Numbered from the stretch's first letter, positions 34,216 to 47,984 are shown. The stretch: 64,000 nt of DNA from Nevskia sp. (GCA_016779605.1 JADHNH010000002.1:1-64000); one strand, 5' to 3'. Translations and numbers: made by a program. The notes: a model not told the origin generated them from the sequence alone.

Positions 34216-35744
34216 GGCGCCCCCGCCTGCGACAGCAGGCCTGTGGCCGACTGGTAGAGCTCCTGCACCGCCTGCACCGGCGCGCGCGCCACGTCCAGCA
34301 CCGGCTGCGGGTAGATGCCCAGCAGCAGCAGGATCGCCATCAGGCTCATCATCGTCGCCAGCTCGCGGTAGTTCATGTCCTCCAGCGGCTCGTCGCCCTT
34401 GGGCGGGCCGTAAAACGCCCGCTGCATCATGATCAGCGAATACGCTGCGGCCAGCACCAGGCCGCTGGCCGAGCACAGGGCGATCAGCGGATGCGCGCGG
34501 AACGTGCCCAGCAGCACCAGGAATTCGCCGACGAAGTTGCCCAGGCCCGGCAGACCCAGGCTGGCGGCGGCGAAGAACAGCACGATCGGCGGCAGGAACG
34601 GGAAGCGCGACCACAGGCCGCCCATCTCCCTGAGGTCCCGCGTATGCAGGCGTTCGTAGACCTCGCCGCAGAGGATGAACAGGCCGCCCGCGGAAATGCC
34701 ATGCGCCAGCATGTTGATCACCGCGCCCTGCATCGCCTGGTCGGTGCCGGCGTAGATGCCCACCAGCACGAAGCCCATGTGGCTGATGCTGGTGTAGGCG
34801 ACCAGCCGCTTGATGTCGTTCTGCGCGAACGCCAGCACCGCGCCGTAGACGATGCCGAGCACGCCCAGCCACATTGCCACCGGCGCGAACTGCGCCGAGG
34901 CGTGCGGAAACAGCGGCAGCGAGAAGCGCAGCAGGCCGTAGGCGGCGGTCTTCAGCAGCACGCCCGCCAGGTCCACCGAGCCGGCGGTGGGCGCCTGCGA
35001 GTGCGCGTCCGGCAGCCAGGAGTGCAGCGGCACCACCGGCAGCTTCACCGCGAAGGCGACGAAGAAGCCCAGCATCAGCCACCACTCGGCCTGGGGACCC
35101 ATCGGCGTGTGCAGCAGCACCGGGTAGTCGAAGGTGATGACGCGGGTGGCCTGGTAATGCACGAACACCAGGCCGATGATCGCCAGCAGCATCAGCAGGC
35201 CGCTGGCCTGGGTGAAGATGAAGAACTTGGTCGCCGCGTACACGCGCCCCTTGCCGCCGGGGGCGTTGTGGCCCCACAGCGCGATCAGGAAGTACATCGG
35301 CACCAGCATCATTTCCCAGAAGAAGAAGAACAGGAACAGGTCCATCGCCATGAACACGCCGATGACGCCGCCCAGGTTCCACAACAGGTTCAGGTGGAAG
35401 AAGCCGACGTGCCGCTGCACCTCGCGCCATGAGCAGGCCACCGCCATGATGCCGAGCAGGCCGGTCAGGCCGACCAGGATCAGCGACAGGCCATCCAGCG
35501 CCAGGTGGAAGCTGATGCCGAAGCGCGGGATCCAGGCGAGCTGGTATTCGTGCACCCAGTGGTGCTCCGGGCCCAGCAGGGTGACGCTGTAGTCGCCGGT
35601 GGCCCACAGGTACAGGGTCATGCCCAGCACCACGACCATCGTGCCCAGCGCCACCCAGCGCGGCAGCCCGCGGCCGAAGCGCTCGGTCTGCCAGCACAGG
35701 AAGCCGCCGACGAACGGCAGCATGAACAAGAGCACCAGGATCAT
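34212..35744 (-). CDS. nuoM: NuoM, Complex I membrane subunit
   Basis: An antiporter-like proton-pumping subunit with 510 residues and about 14 TM segments. Hallmarks are [86 protein letters not shown] and [22 protein letters not shown]. The ATG is four bases after the nuoL stop. The end overlaps nuoN by four bases. Confidence 0.97.
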   Translation of the reverse strand: MILVLLFMLPFVGGFLCWQTERFGRGLPRWVALGTMVVVLGMTLYLWATGDYSVTLLGPEHHWVHEYQLAWIPRFGISFHLALDGLSLILVGLTGLLGIMAVACSWREVQRHVGFFHLNLLWNLGGVIGVFMAMDLFLFFFFWEMMLVPMYFLIALWGHNAPGGKGRVYAATKFFIFTQASGLLMLLAIIGLVFVHYQATRVITFDYPVLLHTPMGPQAEWWLMLGFFVAFAVKLPVVPLHSWLPDAHSQAPTAGSVDLAGVLLKTAAYGLLRFSLPLFPHASAQFAPVAMWLGVLGIVYGAVLAFAQNDIKRLVAYTSISHMGFVLVGIYAGTDQAMQGAVINMLAHGISAGGLFILCGEVYERLHTRDLREMGGLWSRFPFLPPIVLFFAAASLGLPGLGNFVGEFLVLLGTFRAHPLIALCSASGLVLAAAYSLIMMQRAFYGPPKGDEPLEDMNYRELATMMSLMAILLLLGIYPQPVLDVARAPVQAVQELYQSATGLLSQAGAP

Positions 35745-35748
35745 GGGG

Positions 35749-37608
<1,860 letters not shown>

Positions 37609-37702
37609 GGCGTTCAGTCAGTCTGCACAGTCTTCGGCGGCGTACGTGGCAATGCTTCCTGCTTTGATCGTATTGATTTGCCGTCCATGGCGAGGCGGAC
37701 GC

Positions 37703-37782
37703 GGCTTCGACAACCCCCGGCTCGGCCATCCGTGGCCGGGCGTTCGGCCCAGCCGAAGATGACATTGAGTCATCTTCGAAGC
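37703..37782. repeat. Nested hairpins between nuoK and nuoL
   Basis: Outer arms GCTTCGA (37703) and TCGAAGC (37776-37782) enclose CGGCCA-TCCG-TGGCCG (37723-37738) and a perfect 10-bp stem with loop ATTGA (37754-37778, CGAAGATGAC/GTCATCTTCG). The GGCCATCC-TGGCC element also occurs in the flhB-flhA gap, so both may be copies of one repeat family. It may tune nuoL expression or protect the upstream mRNA. Confidence 0.7.
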
Positions 37783-37790
37783 GCCGGGCC

Positions 37791-38096
37791 TCACCCTTTC
37801 ATCTCCGAAGCGGCGTCGGTATCCAGCGTCTTGAAGCGCCGGAAGATCTGCAGCACCAGCGCCAGCCCCACGCTGGCCTCGGAGGCGGCCAGGGTCAGGA
37901 TCAGGATGAACATGATCTGGCCGTCCGGCTGGCCCCAGCGGTTGCCGGCGGCGACGAAGGCCAGCGCGGCGCTGTTCATCATCACCTCGATCGACATCAG
38001 CACGAACAGGATGTTGCGCCGGATGAGGATGCCCATGAGCCCCAGCACGAACAGGACTCCGGAAACGAACAGCACTTGCTCGAAAGGTACGATCAT
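37791..38096 (-). CDS. nuoK: NuoK, Complex I membrane subunit
   Basis: A small membrane subunit of 101 residues with three TM segments. It matches the family closely: [38 protein letters not shown], including the conserved glutamate in the second helix (SIEVMMN) and a second one in TM3 ([18 protein letters not shown]). It lies between nuoJ (61-base gap) and the hairpin-bearing gap before nuoL. Confidence 0.97.
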   Translation of the reverse strand: MIVPFEQVLFVSGVLFVLGLMGILIRRNILFVLMSIEVMMNSAALAFVAAGNRWGQPDGQIMFILILTLAASEASVGLALVLQIFRRFKTLDTDAASEMKG

Positions 38097-38157
38097 GGTT
38101 TTTAGGCTTATCCGTCCGTTGCCGGTGGGCCGTGGCGCCGCGGCGCGCCGCCCGGCA

Positions 38158-38649
38158 TCAGTCGTGTCTCCCCAGGTGGAACGCGGCGACCAGCGCCGCC
38201 AGCAGCATCATCGAAGCCAGCTCCACCGCCAGCAGGTAGGGGCCGAACAGGGCCACGCCGACGTGCGGGGCGTCGATCACCGCATCCGACAGCGGATGCG
38301 TGGCGCCGGCCGGCCATACCACCCGCCACAGCTCCACGATCAGCACGCCGCACAGCACCGCCGGCCCTGCCCATACGCGCGGCTTGAGCCAGCGCTTTTC
38401 CTGCTCCACCACGGCGTCGCCGAGGTTGAGCATCATCACCACGAACACGAACAGCACCACGATCGCGCCGGCGTAGACGATCACTTCCAGGATGCCGGCG
38501 AACGGCGCGCCGAGGCGGAAAAAGATCAGCGCCACCGCCAGCAGCGACACGATCAGGTACAGCAGGCCGTGCACCGGGTTGTAGTTGGTCACTGCCAGCA
38601 GCGTGGCCACGATCGCCACCAGCGCGGGAATCCAGAAGACGAGGTCCAT
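38158..38649 (-). CDS. nuoJ: NuoJ, Complex I membrane subunit
   Basis: A 163-residue membrane subunit with five TM segments. Typical stretches are [53 protein letters not shown] and the C-terminal [24 protein letters not shown]. The ATG is at 38649. The short gap to nuoI contains a copy of the CAGTTTCCAG sequence that also flanks the nuoF-nuoG repeat. Confidence 0.96.
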   Translation of the reverse strand: MDLVFWIPALVAIVATLLAVTNYNPVHGLLYLIVSLLAVALIFFRLGAPFAGILEVIVYAGAIVVLFVFVVMMLNLGDAVVEQEKRWLKPRVWAGPAVLCGVLIVELWRVVWPAGATHPLSDAVIDAPHVGVALFGPYLLAVELASMMLLAALVAAFHLGRHD

Positions 38650-38673
38650 AAGGCAGTTTCCAGTTTCCGGCCG

Positions 38674-39231
38674 TTAGGGCAGCAGGGACTTCACGTCCAC
38701 TGGCGGCGCTTCGTTCTGCGCGGCGCCCTTGGGCTTGCCGGCCACCGACAGCCCGGCCACGCGGTAGAAGTTGTACTCGGGATTCTTGCCGGTGCCGCTG
38801 ATCAGCAGGTGCTCCTTCTCGTACACCAGGTCCTGGCGGCGGTACTCGCACAGCTCGAAATCCGGCGTCAGCTGGATCGCGCTGGTCGGGCAGGCTTCCT
38901 CGCACAGGCCGCAGAAGATGCAGCGCGAGAAATTGATGCGGAAGAACTCCGGGTACCAGCGGCCGTCCTCGGTCTCGGTCTTCTGCAGCGAGATGCAGCC
39001 GACCGGGCAGGCGGCGGCGCACAGGTTGCACGCCACGCAGCGCTCCTGGCCGTCGGGGTCGCGCGTGAGCACGATGCGGCCGCGGTAGCGCGGCGGCAGG
39101 TACGGCTTGACCTCCGGGTACTGGATGGTGTCGCGCTTGCGGAAGGTGTGCATGAACACCATCCCCATGCTGCGCAGGTTGGTGTAGATGCCCGTCAGGA
39201 TCGGGCCCAGGGTCGAAACGATCGCTTGCAT
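38674..39231 (-). CDS. nuoI: NuoI, Complex I 4Fe-4S subunit
   Basis: A ferredoxin-like subunit of 185 residues that carries electrons in the peripheral arm. Two 4Fe-4S motifs are present: [15 protein letters not shown] and [15 protein letters not shown]. The family sequence [22 protein letters not shown] is present. The C-terminal tail is slightly extended. It lies between nuoH (four bases upstream) and nuoJ. Confidence 0.97.
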   Translation of the reverse strand: MQAIVSTLGPILTGIYTNLRSMGMVFMHTFRKRDTIQYPEVKPYLPPRYRGRIVLTRDPDGQERCVACNLCAAACPVGCISLQKTETEDGRWYPEFFRINFSRCIFCGLCEEACPTSAIQLTPDFELCEYRRQDLVYEKEHLLISGTGKNPEYNFYRVAGLSVAGKPKGAAQNEAPPVDVKSLLP

Positions 39232-39235
39232 GAGG

Positions 39236-40237
39236 TCAGCCCCCCTGCTTCCACAGCAGATACGCGCCGGTGCCGAGCAGGTTGAGCAGGGCCAGCGGCA
39301 GGCAGAACTTCCAGCCGCCGTCCATCACCTGGTCGTAGCGCGGCCGCGGCAGGGCGCCGCGCAGCAGGATGAACAGCATGATGAAGATGGAGGTCTTGAC
39401 GAAGAAATACGGGAAGGCGAGCCAGGGCAGCTGGTCCACGAACGGCCCGCGCCAGCCGCCGAAGTACAGCGTGGTCAGCAGGGCCGACACCAGTACCACG
39501 CCGACGTATTCGGCGACGAAGAACATGCCGAACTTCATGCCCGAATATTCGGTGTGGTAGCCGGCGGCCAGCTCCTGCTCGGCTTCCGGCAGGTCGAACG
39601 GATGGCGGTGGGTGGTGGCGATGGCGGCCAGCGAGAAGGTGCAGAAGCCGAGGAACTGCGGAACGATGAACCAGCAGCCCTTCTGCGCGTCGACGATGTC
39701 GGCCAGCGTGAACGAGCCCGTGCACATGACCACGCCCATCGCCGCCACGCCCATGAACACTTCGTAGCTGAGCATCTGCGCGGCCGAGCGCAGGCCGCCC
39801 AGCAGGGCGTACTTGCTGTTGCTCGACAGGCCGCCGAGCATCACCGCGTAGACCGCCAGTCCCGCCAGCGCGAAGAACAGCAGGATGCCGACGTTCAGGT
39901 GCGGCGCCACGCCCCAGGTGGGAGTTACCGGCACCAGCACGAAGCCGAGCATCATGGTGGTCATCGCCACCATCGGCGCGATGACGAAGGTCGGCTTGTC
40001 CACGAACGGCGGCATCCAGTCTTCCTTGAAGAAGATCTTGATCATGTCCGCCACCACCTGGCCCAGGCCGAACGGCCCGACCCGGTTGGGGCCGTAGCGG
40101 TCCTGCCAGACGCCCAGCAGGCGGCGCTCCACCCAGATCAGCATGGCGGCGAGGATTACCACGCCCAGCAGGATGACGATCGCCTTGACCATCGCGATCA
40201 GCGCGGCGATCACTTGCGGCGTGAATAGTGCGCTCAT
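39236..40237 (-). CDS. nuoH: NuoH, Complex I quinone-site membrane subunit
   Basis: The membrane subunit that forms part of the quinone chamber. The product has 333 residues and eight TM segments. Hallmarks are [73 protein letters not shown] and the C-terminal [11 protein letters not shown]. The ATG (40237) overlaps the nuoG stop by four bases. A long frame that continues upstream into nuoG is a shadow. Confidence 0.97.
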   Translation of the reverse strand: MSALFTPQVIAALIAMVKAIVILLGVVILAAMLIWVERRLLGVWQDRYGPNRVGPFGLGQVVADMIKIFFKEDWMPPFVDKPTFVIAPMVAMTTMMLGFVLVPVTPTWGVAPHLNVGILLFFALAGLAVYAVMLGGLSSNSKYALLGGLRSAAQMLSYEVFMGVAAMGVVMCTGSFTLADIVDAQKGCWFIVPQFLGFCTFSLAAIATTHRHPFDLPEAEQELAAGYHTEYSGMKFGMFFVAEYVGVVLVSALLTTLYFGGWRGPFVDQLPWLAFPYFFVKTSIFIMLFILLRGALPRPRYDQVMDGGWKFCLPLALLNLLGTGAYLLWKQGG

Positions 40238-42984
40238 GCGGTCTTCACCGTCTGCAGCCGGATCCAGGTGCCGGGTGCTGCGAAAGGCACGCCGTGCAGG
40301 CCTGCCGGCAGGCCCACCGTGCCGCGCGGCAGCGCCGGCGCCAGCTTCAGCGGCAGGCGCGCACCGGCGCCGTCCACCGCCGCCTCGAGCAGGCCGTCGG
40401 CGGCCGCGCCCAGCGCGGCGGCGTCGGCGGGGTTCAGCGCCAGGTACGGCTTGGGCGCGCGCTCGGCCACCGGCGCGGCCAGCGCCGACAGCTCGTCGCT
40501 GCCGAAGACGTGGTACAGGGGCACCGCGCTGAAGGCGTCGGCGCGCGGGGCGAAAGCGGCCGGCACGGCGCCGGCATAGCCTTGCGCCGGCGCCGCCGCG
40601 GCGGGCTCGAACAGGCGCACGCCGGCGTCGCCGCCGCGCAGGTGGCCGCCGACCTCGTCCTGGAACTTGTTCCACGACTGCGGCGAGTTCCAGCCCGGCG
40701 CCCAGGCATACGGGATCAGCGCCGCCGGCCGGTCGCCGGCCTCGGAGCCGTGGTGGCCTTCCATCGAGTAGGCCAGCGCGGTGTCGGGATCCTGGCTGGC
40801 GCGCGGCTCGTGCACCGACAGGTTGGCGCGCATCGCGGTGCGGCCGCTGTAGCGGTGCGACTCGCGCGCCACCTTCAGCCCGCGCACGCGGAACTGCGCA
40901 TCCGGCGCCGCGCGCACGATGCCGGCCAGCGCCGGCAGGGCCTGCGCGCAGGCGGCGGTGACGTCGTCGAAATGCTGCCAGCCGGCGGCCGTGCCGCGCA
41001 GTTCCGCGCGCAGGTCGCGCAGCCAGTACCAGGCTTCGCGGATGCGCGTTTCCGGATCGTAGTAGACCGGGTCGTAGACCTGGAAGTAGCGCTGCGCACG
41101 GCCTTCGTTGCTGACCACGGTGCCGTCGCCTTCGGCGAAGCTGCCGGCCGACAGCAGCAGGTCGGCCTTCTCGGCGGTGGCGGTGAACTGGTGGTCCACC
41201 GCGATCAGCCGCGCGTTGGCCAGCGCGGCGTCCACGCGCGCGGCCGGGGCGCGCCGGTAGAGATCGTTTTCCAGCACCACCACGGCGTCGGCGGCACCGC
41301 TGGCCAGCGCGTCGAGCGCGGCGTCCAGGCCCTGCCCGGGGCGGTCGGCCAGCATCAGCGCCAGGCCCATGCTGTTGACCTCGGGCACCACCAGCGACAG
41401 CTCGGCGTGCTTGCCGCGCGACTGCAGCGCCTGCGCCACCGCCGCGGCGGCGTCGATCACCGCGGCGTCGCCCGCGCCGGTGCCGGACACCACCAGCGGC
41501 TTGTCCGCCGCCAGCAGCGCCTCGGCGATGCGCGCCGCCAGGGCTTCGGTTTCGGCGGCCAGGCCGGCAACGGCGGGGGCGGCCGCGTCGATGCGGTGCG
41601 CCACCGCGAAGCCCAGCCGCGCCAGGTCCGCGGGCGCCGCGTGGAAGGTGCCGGCGGCGATGTCGTCGATGCGGGTGGCGTCGGTGCCGGCGATGAACAC
41701 CGGGCTCTTGTCGTGCTGGGCGATGTCGGCCAGCGCCGCGGCCTGCCAATGCGCAATGTGCTTGGCCGCAGCCAGCCGGATCTGGCGGCTGCGCGCGGTC
41801 TGGCGCAGCGCCAGCGCGATGCGCGGGGCGGTGTTGCCGACGTCCTCGCCCAGCACGAAGGCGGCATCGGCCTGCTCGATCACGCGCAGGCTGGGGATGC
41901 GCAGGTGGGCGGCGCGCAGGATGCGCGCGACCTGCGCCACCAGCGCGCCTTCCGCCGCGGCGTGGCCGTCGAAGAAATGCTCCGCCCCGACCAGCTCGCG
42001 CAGCGCGAAGTTGGCCTCCAGGCTGGCCCGCGGCGAGCCGATGCCGATGACCCGGCGCGCGCCGGCGAGCAGCTCGCCGCCGCGCTCCACCGCTTCGGCG
42101 GTGTCCACCGCCGTGGCGGCGCCGTCGCGCTTCAGCAGCGGGCGGCGCGGGCGGTCCTTGCGGTTGACGAAGCCGTAGCCGAAGCGGCCGCGGTCGCACA
42201 GGAAGTAGTGGTTGACCGAGCCGTTGTAGCGGTTCTCGATGCGCCGCACCTGGCCGTAGCGCTCGCCCGGGCTGGTGTTGCAGCCCAGCGCGCAGCCCTG
42301 GCAGATGCTCGGCGCGAACTGCATGTCCCACTTGCGCGAATAGTGCTCGCCGTGGGTCTTGTCGGTGAACACGCCGGTGGGGCAGACCTCGGTGAGGTTG
42401 CCGGCGAACTCGCTTTCCAGCACGCCGTCGGCCTCGCGGCCGAAGTAGACGTTGGCGGCGGTGCCGAACACGCCCAGGTCGCCGCCGCCGGCGTAGTCCT
42501 TGTAGTAGCGCACGCAGCGGTAGCAGGCGATGCAGCGGTTCATCTCGTGCTGGATGAACGGCCCCAGGTACTGGTTGCGGTGGGTGCGCTTGCTGAAGCG
42601 GTAGCGGCGCGCGGCATGGCCGGTCATCACGGTCATGTCCTGCAGGTGGCAGTGGCCGCCCTCGGCGCACACCGGGCAGTCGTGCGGATGGTTGGTCATC
42701 AGCCATTCGATCACGCTTTCGCGGAAGTCGGAGGCCTCGGCGTCCGAGATCGAAATGTAGCTGCCGTCGGTGGCCTGCGTCATGCAGGACATCACCAGGC
42801 GGCCCTGCTTGTCGTTGGCGTCGCGGTAGGCCTTCACCGCGCACTGGCGGCAGGCGCCCACGCTGCCCAGCGCCGGGTGCCAGCAGAAATACGGGATGTC
42901 CAGGCCCAGCGACAGGCAGGCATGCAGCAGGTTGTCGCCGCCGTCGACCTCGTACTGCTTGCCGTCTACGTGAATGATGGCCAT
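40234..42984 (-). CDS. nuoG: NuoG, Complex I iron-sulfur subunit
   Basis: The large peripheral-arm subunit of 916 residues. The N-terminal 2Fe-2S ferredoxin domain has [15 protein letters not shown], then CMTQ. The His/Cys cluster stretch [16 protein letters not shown] follows. Further 4Fe-4S cysteines are in [11 protein letters not shown] and CQGCALGC. A molybdopterin-oxidoreductase-like domain without cofactor makes up the rest. Its ATG is separated from nuoF by 128 bases holding an inverted-repeat element, the only sizeable gap in the nuoA-nuoI block. Confidence 0.97.
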   Translation of the reverse strand: MAIIHVDGKQYEVDGGDNLLHACLSLGLDIPYFCWHPALGSVGACRQCAVKAYRDANDKQGRLVMSCMTQATDGSYISISDAEASDFRESVIEWLMTNHPHDCPVCAEGGHCHLQDMTVMTGHAARRYRFSKRTHRNQYLGPFIQHEMNRCIACYRCVRYYKDYAGGGDLGVFGTAANVYFGREADGVLESEFAGNLTEVCPTGVFTDKTHGEHYSRKWDMQFAPSICQGCALGCNTSPGERYGQVRRIENRYNGSVNHYFLCDRGRFGYGFVNRKDRPRRPLLKRDGAATAVDTAEAVERGGELLAGARRVIGIGSPRASLEANFALRELVGAEHFFDGHAAAEGALVAQVARILRAAHLRIPSLRVIEQADAAFVLGEDVGNTAPRIALALRQTARSRQIRLAAAKHIAHWQAAALADIAQHDKSPVFIAGTDATRIDDIAAGTFHAAPADLARLGFAVAHRIDAAAPAVAGLAAETEALAARIAEALLAADKPLVVSGTGAGDAAVIDAAAAVAQALQSRGKHAELSLVVPEVNSMGLALMLADRPGQGLDAALDALASGAADAVVVLENDLYRRAPAARVDAALANARLIAVDHQFTATAEKADLLLSAGSFAEGDGTVVSNEGRAQRYFQVYDPVYYDPETRIREAWYWLRDLRAELRGTAAGWQHFDDVTAACAQALPALAGIVRAAPDAQFRVRGLKVARESHRYSGRTAMRANLSVHEPRASQDPDTALAYSMEGHHGSEAGDRPAALIPYAWAPGWNSPQSWNKFQDEVGGHLRGGDAGVRLFEPAAAAPAQGYAGAVPAAFAPRADAFSAVPLYHVFGSDELSALAAPVAERAPKPYLALNPADAAALGAAADGLLEAAVDGAGARLPLKLAPALPRGTVGLPAGLHGVPFAAPGTWIRLQTVKTA

Positions 42985-43005
42985 TTAGAAGCGGTTTCCG
43001 GTTGT

Positions 43006-43106
43006 CAGTTTCCAGTTTCCAGCATTTGTAGGGCGGGCCATGCCCGCCGTATTCATGCCGCAGCGGCGTAGGGCGGGCACGGCCCGCCCTACATGCCTGG
43101 AAACTG
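43006..43106. repeat. Nested inverted-repeat element between nuoF and nuoG
   Basis: Outer CAGTTTCCAG (two overlapping copies, 43006-43022) pairs with CTGGAAACTG at 43097-43106. Inside, TGTAGGGCGGGC (43027-43038) pairs exactly with 43082-43093, and a second GTAGGGCGGGC copy lies near 43068. The GTAGGGCGGGC core is a common dispersed repeat type. It sits inside an operon whose subunits must be made together. Confidence 0.8.
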
Positions 43107-43112
43107 CTTTTC

Positions 43113-44405
43113 TCACGCCGCCACCTGCGCCGGTGGCTTGGCGATACAGGCTTCGAACTCCGCGCGGAAATACTTGAGCGCGCTCTGCAGCGGCTCCATC
43201 GCGCCGGGCGCGTGCGCGCAGAAGGTCTTGCCCGGGCCCAGCAGGCGGGTCATGTCCGCCAGCACCTCGAGGTCGCCGGCACGGCCCTGGCCCTTCTCCA
43301 GCGCGCCCAGCAGCTTGAAGGTCCACGGCAGGCCGTCGCGGCAGGGCGTGCACCAGCCGCAGGATTCGCGGGCGAAGAAGTCTTCCAGGTTGCGCACCAC
43401 CGAGACGATGTTTTGGCGGTCGTCCACCACCGTCAGCAGGCCGGTGCCCATGCGGCTGCCGGCACGCGCGATGGTGTCGAAGTCCATCGCCAGGTCCAGG
43501 TGCTCGGGCATCAGGAAGTCGGTGGAAGCCCCGCCCGGCAGCCAGCACTTGAGCTTGAGGCCGTCCTGCATGCCGCCGGCATGCTCTTCCAGGATCTCGC
43601 GCGCGCTGGTGCCGAACGGCAGCTCCCAGCAGCCGGGGCGCCTGGCGCGGCCGGACACGCCGTACAGCTTGGTGCCCGAATCCTTGCTCCGGCCCTGCGA
43701 CAGGCCCTGGAACCAGGCCGGGCCGCGCAGCACGATGTGCGGCACGTTGCACAGGGTCTCGACGTTGTTGACCACCGTCGGCTTGCCCCACAGGCCGGCG
43801 ATCTGCGGGAACGGCGGCTTGGCCCGTGGATTGGCGCGGCGGCCTTCCAGCGAGTTGATCAGCGCGGTTTCCTCGCCGCAGATGTAGCGGCCGGCGCCGG
43901 TGTGCACGAACAGGTCGAAGCTCCAGGGGCCGCCGAGGATGTTGGCGCCCAGGTAGCCGGCGGCGCGCGCCTGCGCCACCGCGCGGTTGAGCCGCTCGGC
44001 GGCGACGACGTATTCGCCGCGCAGGAAGATGTAGCCGCGGCTGGCCTGCAGCGCATAGGCGGCGACGATCATCGCCTCCACCATCTGGTGCGGCGCGCCT
44101 TCCATCAGCAGGCGGTCCTTGAAGGTGCCCGGCTCCATCTCGTCGGCGTTGCACACCAGGTACTTGTTCTTCGGCGCGTCCGGGCCCATCGGCACCAGGC
44201 CCCACTTCACGCCGGTGGGAAAGCCCGCGCCGCCGCGGCCGCGCAGGTTGGCTTCCTTGACCAGCCGGGTGACGTCCTCGGGCTTGCAGTCGCGCACCGC
44301 CTTGCGCAGCGCGGCGTAGCCGTCCTGCGCCTCGTAGCCGTTGAGGTCCAGCGGCTCGGCGACGTTGACCAGGTGAGTCAGCGGATGGGTTTCGGCGGCG
44401 CTCAC
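43113..44405 (-). CDS. nuoF: NuoF, Complex I NADH-binding subunit
   Basis: The NADH- and FMN-binding subunit of 430 residues. It has the glycine-rich NADH/FMN stretch [16 protein letters not shown], the [27 protein letters not shown] block, and the 4Fe-4S motif [12 protein letters not shown]. The ATG at 44405 overlaps the nuoE stop by four bases. Confidence 0.97.
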   Translation of the reverse strand: MSAAETHPLTHLVNVAEPLDLNGYEAQDGYAALRKAVRDCKPEDVTRLVKEANLRGRGGAGFPTGVKWGLVPMGPDAPKNKYLVCNADEMEPGTFKDRLLMEGAPHQMVEAMIVAAYALQASRGYIFLRGEYVVAAERLNRAVAQARAAGYLGANILGGPWSFDLFVHTGAGRYICGEETALINSLEGRRANPRAKPPFPQIAGLWGKPTVVNNVETLCNVPHIVLRGPAWFQGLSQGRSKDSGTKLYGVSGRARRPGCWELPFGTSAREILEEHAGGMQDGLKLKCWLPGGASTDFLMPEHLDLAMDFDTIARAGSRMGTGLLTVVDDRQNIVSVVRNLEDFFARESCGWCTPCRDGLPWTFKLLGALEKGQGRAGDLEVLADMTRLLGPGKTFCAHAPGAMEPLQSALKYFRAEFEACIAKPPAQVAA

Positions 44406-44920
44406 TTGTACGGCTCCAGCAGTTTGTCGATCCCCTCCGGGCTGACGTTGCCGTGGGTATCGTCGTCGATCATCAGCACCGGGCCCTTGTCGCAGGCGCC
44501 CAGGCAGCAGATCGGCAGCAGGGTGAAGCGGCCGTCGGCGGTGGTCTGGCCCAGGCCGACGCCCAGGTGCTTGCCGAAGGCCTCGACCAGCGCGTCATAG
44601 CCGGTCAGGAAGCACGACACCGAGTCGCACACCTTGATCACGTGTCGGCCCACCGGCCGGCGGAAGATCAGGTTGTAGAAGGTCGCCACGCCCTCGACGT
44701 CGGCGGCCGGGATGCCCAGCACCGCGGCGATCCGGCCGATCGCCGCGTCCGGCACCCAGCCGTGGCGCTTCTGCACGATCTTCAGCGCCTCGATGCTGGC
44801 CGCGCGCGGGTCTTCGTAGTGGTGCGTTTCGTGCTCGATCGCCGCGCGGTCGTCCGGGTGCAGCTCGAACGGCTGCGCCGGCGGCAGGTCGGCGAGCTTG
44901 ATGACGGGAGTGTCGGCCAT
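44402..44920 (-). CDS. nuoE: NuoE, Complex I 2Fe-2S subunit
   Basis: A thioredoxin-fold subunit of 172 residues with one 2Fe-2S cluster. Cysteines are in [10 protein letters not shown] and [16 protein letters not shown]. The N-terminal helical part ([46 protein letters not shown]) is typical. The ATG is at 44920, two bases after the nuoCD stop. A much longer frame upstream is a shadow of nuoCD. Confidence 0.97.
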   Translation of the reverse strand: MADTPVIKLADLPPAQPFELHPDDRAAIEHETHHYEDPRAASIEALKIVQKRHGWVPDAAIGRIAAVLGIPAADVEGVATFYNLIFRRPVGRHVIKVCDSVSCFLTGYDALVEAFGKHLGVGLGQTTADGRFTLLPICCLGACDKGPVLMIDDDTHGNVSPEGIDKLLEPYK

Positions 44921-44922
44921 CT

Positions 44923-46734
44923 TCAGCGGTCCACGTCGGCCATGACGAAGTCGATGGAGGCGAGCAGCATGATCAGGTCGGCGATCATGCTGCCCTTGAT
45001 GATGTACGGGATCATCTGCAGGTGCGGGAAGCTCGGCGTGCGGATGCGCGTGCGGTAGCTGGTGGTGCTGCCGTCGGACACGCAGTAGTAGCTGTTGATG
45101 CCCTTGGTCGCCTCGATCAGCTGCGACGACTCGCCCGGCGGGATCACCGGCCCCCACGACACGTCCAGGAAGTGCGTGATCAGGGTCTCGATGTCCTGCA
45201 GCATGCGCTCGCGCGGCGGCGGGCAGGTCAGCGGGTGGTCGGCCTTGTACGGGCCGGCCGGCATGTTGTCCAGGCATTGCTTGATGATGCGCACGCTCTG
45301 CCGCATTTCCTCCAGGCGCACCACCGCGCGGTCGTAGGCGTCGCCCTTGCGGCCCAGCGGCACCTCGAACTCGAAATTCTCGTAGCCCGAATACGGCCGC
45401 ACCTTGCGCAGGTCGTAGTTGACGCCGGTGGCGCGCAGGCCCGGCCCGGTGACGCCCCACTCGACGGCTTCCTCGGCGTTGTACTGGGCGACGTCGATGG
45501 TGCGCGCGCGCAGGATGCCGTTCTTCAGCGCCGCCTTTTCGTACTCGTCCAGGCGCCTGGGCAGCCACTCCACGAACTCGCGCACCAGCTTGTCCCAGCC
45601 GCGCGGCAGGTCCTGCGCCACGCCGCCGATGCGGAACCAGGCCGGGTGCATGCGGAATCCGGTGACCGCCTCGATGACGTCGTAGGCCTTCATGCGGTCG
45701 GTGAACATGAAGAAGATCGGCGTCATCGCGCCGACGTCCTGCACGTAGGTGCCCAGGAACAGCAGGTGCGAGGTGATGCGGAAGAACTCCGTCATCATGA
45801 TGCGGATCGTCTTGACCCGGTCCGGCACCTCGATGCCGGCCAGCTTCTCCACCGTCAGCACGTACGGCAGGTTGTTCATCACCCCGCCGAGGTAGTCGAT
45901 GCGGTCGGTGTAGGGGATGTAGGTGTGCCAGGACTGCCGCTCGGCCATCTTCTCGGCGCCGCGGTGGTGGTAGCCGATGTCCGGCACGCAGTCGACGATC
46001 TCCTCGCCGTCGAGCTGCAGCACGATGCGGAAGGCGCCGTGCGCGCTGGGGTGGTTCGGCCCCAGGTTGAGGAACATGAAATCGTGGTCGTCGCTCGCCC
46101 GCTGCATGCCCCATTCCTCGGGCTTGAACAGCAGCGCCTCCTGCTCGGCGTCCTCGCGGGCGGCGTCGAGCATGTACGGGTCGAACTCGGTGGCGCGCGC
46201 CGGGTAGTCCTTGCGCAGCGGGTGGCCCTTCCAGTAGCGCGGCAGCAGGATGCGGTACAGGTTGGGATGGCCGGCGAAGTCGATGCCGAACAGGTCCCAG
46301 GTCTCGCGCTCGTACCAGTTGGCGTTGGCGAACAGGCGGGTGATCGACTGCAGTCCCGGCTTGTCGCCGGTCAGCGCCACCTTGATGCGCACGTCGCCGC
46401 GGCCGCGGGTCTGCACGTCGCGCTCCACCGACAGCAGGTGGTAGAACACGGTGAAGTCGCTGGGCGGCAGCCCGCCGCGGTGGCGGCGCAGGCGCTCGTC
46501 CATCGCGTGCAGGTCCAGCAGCATGCGGTACGGCCGGGCGATGCCGGTCTTGAGCCAGCTCAGCACCTCGAGCAGGCGGTCCTTGCCGACCCACAGGGTC
46601 GGCACGTCGTCCTTGGTCGGCTGCAGCAGGAAGGCGTTTTCGCCGAAGCGCGCGTACAGTTCGCGCACCACCTCCGGCAGCGTGCCGGGCACGGTTGCGG
46701 GAGCCGGTGCAGCCGGAGCGTCGTCAGCGGCCAT
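44923..46734 (-). CDS. nuoCD: NuoCD, fused Complex I subunits C and D
   Basis: A single 603-residue protein joins the 30-kDa (NuoC) and 49-kDa (NuoD) subunits. NuoC part (about 20-190): [48 protein letters not shown]. NuoD part (about 215-603): [52 protein letters not shown], and the C-terminal [36 protein letters not shown], which lines the quinone site. Fusion is known in enterobacteria and pseudomonads. The start overlaps nuoB by one base. Confidence 0.97.
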   Translation of the reverse strand: MAADDAPAAPAPATVPGTLPEVVRELYARFGENAFLLQPTKDDVPTLWVGKDRLLEVLSWLKTGIARPYRMLLDLHAMDERLRRHRGGLPPSDFTVFYHLLSVERDVQTRGRGDVRIKVALTGDKPGLQSITRLFANANWYERETWDLFGIDFAGHPNLYRILLPRYWKGHPLRKDYPARATEFDPYMLDAAREDAEQEALLFKPEEWGMQRASDDHDFMFLNLGPNHPSAHGAFRIVLQLDGEEIVDCVPDIGYHHRGAEKMAERQSWHTYIPYTDRIDYLGGVMNNLPYVLTVEKLAGIEVPDRVKTIRIMMTEFFRITSHLLFLGTYVQDVGAMTPIFFMFTDRMKAYDVIEAVTGFRMHPAWFRIGGVAQDLPRGWDKLVREFVEWLPRRLDEYEKAALKNGILRARTIDVAQYNAEEAVEWGVTGPGLRATGVNYDLRKVRPYSGYENFEFEVPLGRKGDAYDRAVVRLEEMRQSVRIIKQCLDNMPAGPYKADHPLTCPPPRERMLQDIETLITHFLDVSWGPVIPPGESSQLIEATKGINSYYCVSDGSTTSYRTRIRTPSFPHLQMIPYIIKGSMIADLIMLLASIDFVMADVDR

Positions 46735-47393
46735 CAGATCTGGTCCGGTGTGCGCAGGCTCGTCTGGGCACGGCGCTCGGCGGCCTTGAGGTCGCGCTGC
46801 GCCGGCATCGGCATGCGGTAGACCCCCTGGTCGCCCACCACCCAGGACAAGGGACGATGTTCCTTGCCGATGGAATCCTGCAGCAGCATCAGCGCCTGCA
46901 GGAAGGCCTCGGGCCGCGGCGGACAGCCGGGAATGTAGACGTCCACCGGCAGGAACTTGTCCACGCCCTGCACCACGGAATAGATGTCGTACATGCCGCC
47001 GGAGTTGGCGCAGGCGCCCATCGAGATCACCCAGCGCGGCTCCACCATCTGCTCGTACAGGCGCTGCACCACCGGCGCCATCTTCACGAAGCAGGTGCCG
47101 GCGATGACGATCAGGTCGGCCTGGCGCGGGCTGGCCCGGATCACCTCGGCGCCGAAGCGGGCGAGGTCGTGCGGCGAGGTGAAGGCCGTGGCCATCTCCA
47201 CGTAACAGCAGGACAGGCCGAAGTTGTACGGCCAGATCGAGTTCTTGCGGCCCCAGTTGACCAGCTTGTCCAGCGTGGTGGTCAGCACCGTGCGGTGCAC
47301 TTCCTGCTCGATGTAGCCCTGACCCTCGTTGATGCCCTTGGGGGTCGGCGAGCGCGGGGCCTTGGGGTCGATGCGGCTGAGGGAGTACTCCAT
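46734..47393 (-). CDS. nuoB: NuoB, Complex I N2-cluster subunit
   Basis: The subunit that binds cluster N2, the last electron carrier before quinone. The product has 219 residues. The cysteines are in [21 protein letters not shown]... and [15 protein letters not shown], with [11 protein letters not shown] between. The N-terminus has about 35 family-typical residues before [20 protein letters not shown]. nuoA lies 27 bases upstream. Confidence 0.97.
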   Translation of the reverse strand: MEYSLSRIDPKAPRSPTPKGINEGQGYIEQEVHRTVLTTTLDKLVNWGRKNSIWPYNFGLSCCYVEMATAFTSPHDLARFGAEVIRASPRQADLIVIAGTCFVKMAPVVQRLYEQMVEPRWVISMGACANSGGMYDIYSVVQGVDKFLPVDVYIPGCPPRPEAFLQALMLLQDSIGKEHRPLSWVVGDQGVYRMPMPAQRDLKAAERRAQTSLRTPDQI

Positions 47394-47420
47394 GGAATGA
47401 CTATACCTTTTGATGGGCCC

Positions 47421-47873
47421 CTAGACTGTACCGGCACCTGTACCCGTACCTACGCCCGGGCGGCTGCGCGGCCGCTGCAGGCGCGGCAGGGGCGCCCAGT
47501 CCAGTCCGCCGAGCCGCCACAGGTAGACCAGGCCGATCAGCAGCACCGCGATGAACACCGCGGCCTCGACGAAGCCCGCCCAGCCAGCCTGCTTGACGGC
47601 GACGGACCAGGCGATGAGGAACACCGCTTCCAGGTCGAAGATGACGAAGAACATCGCCACCAGGTAGAACTTGGCCGAAAAGCGCAGGCGGCCGCCGCCG
47701 GCCGACACTACGCCGGATTCGAAGGGGTCGTTCTTGGCGCGGCCGGCGTTGCGCCCGCCGAGCAGCCAGGACAGGCCGAGCATCAGCACCACGATGCCGC
47801 CGACGGCTACGGCGTAGGCCAGCAAGGCCCAGGATTCCGGCGCGCGCGGCAGGTTGTCGGTGAGGATATGCAC
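47421..47873 (-). CDS. nuoA: NuoA, Complex I membrane subunit
   Basis: The first gene of the nuo operon. The 150-residue product has three TM segments. Family stretches are [45 protein letters not shown] and [26 protein letters not shown]. The GTG at 47873 (VHILTDNLP) follows a GAGAG-type site. An upstream extension of 53 residues has no family match. The last residues, GTGTGAGTV, come from a GGTACx repeat at the DNA level. Confidence 0.95.
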   Translation of the reverse strand: MHILTDNLPRAPESWALLAYAVAVGGIVVLMLGLSWLLGGRNAGRAKNDPFESGVVSAGGGRLRFSAKFYLVAMFFVIFDLEAVFLIAWSVAVKQAGWAGFVEAAVFIAVLLIGLVYLWRLGGLDWAPLPRLQRPRSRPGVGTGTGAGTV

Positions 47874-47971
47874 GCCCCATCTCTCTTGGGAGAAAGTTTT
47901 TTGATTGCCGCAAGCGACACCCGGGGCCCGCTCATCCCGCACGCGCCGGCGACCGCTGAAAATCTTATGAC

Positions 47972-47984
47972 GCGTATGATACGC
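47972..47984. promoter_or_regulatory. Short palindrome in the nuoA-methyltransferase divergent region
   Basis: GCGTATGATACGC is an exact palindrome around its central G/C pair, about 100 bases before nuoA and 29 before the divergent methyltransferase. It could overlap promoters for both directions. No known operator consensus is claimed. Confidence 0.25.

Noticed and set aside
44402-46594. An extended nuoE running back through nuoCD
   Set aside because: The upstream part is a shadow of nuoCD in another frame. The conserved NuoE N-terminus begins at 44920.
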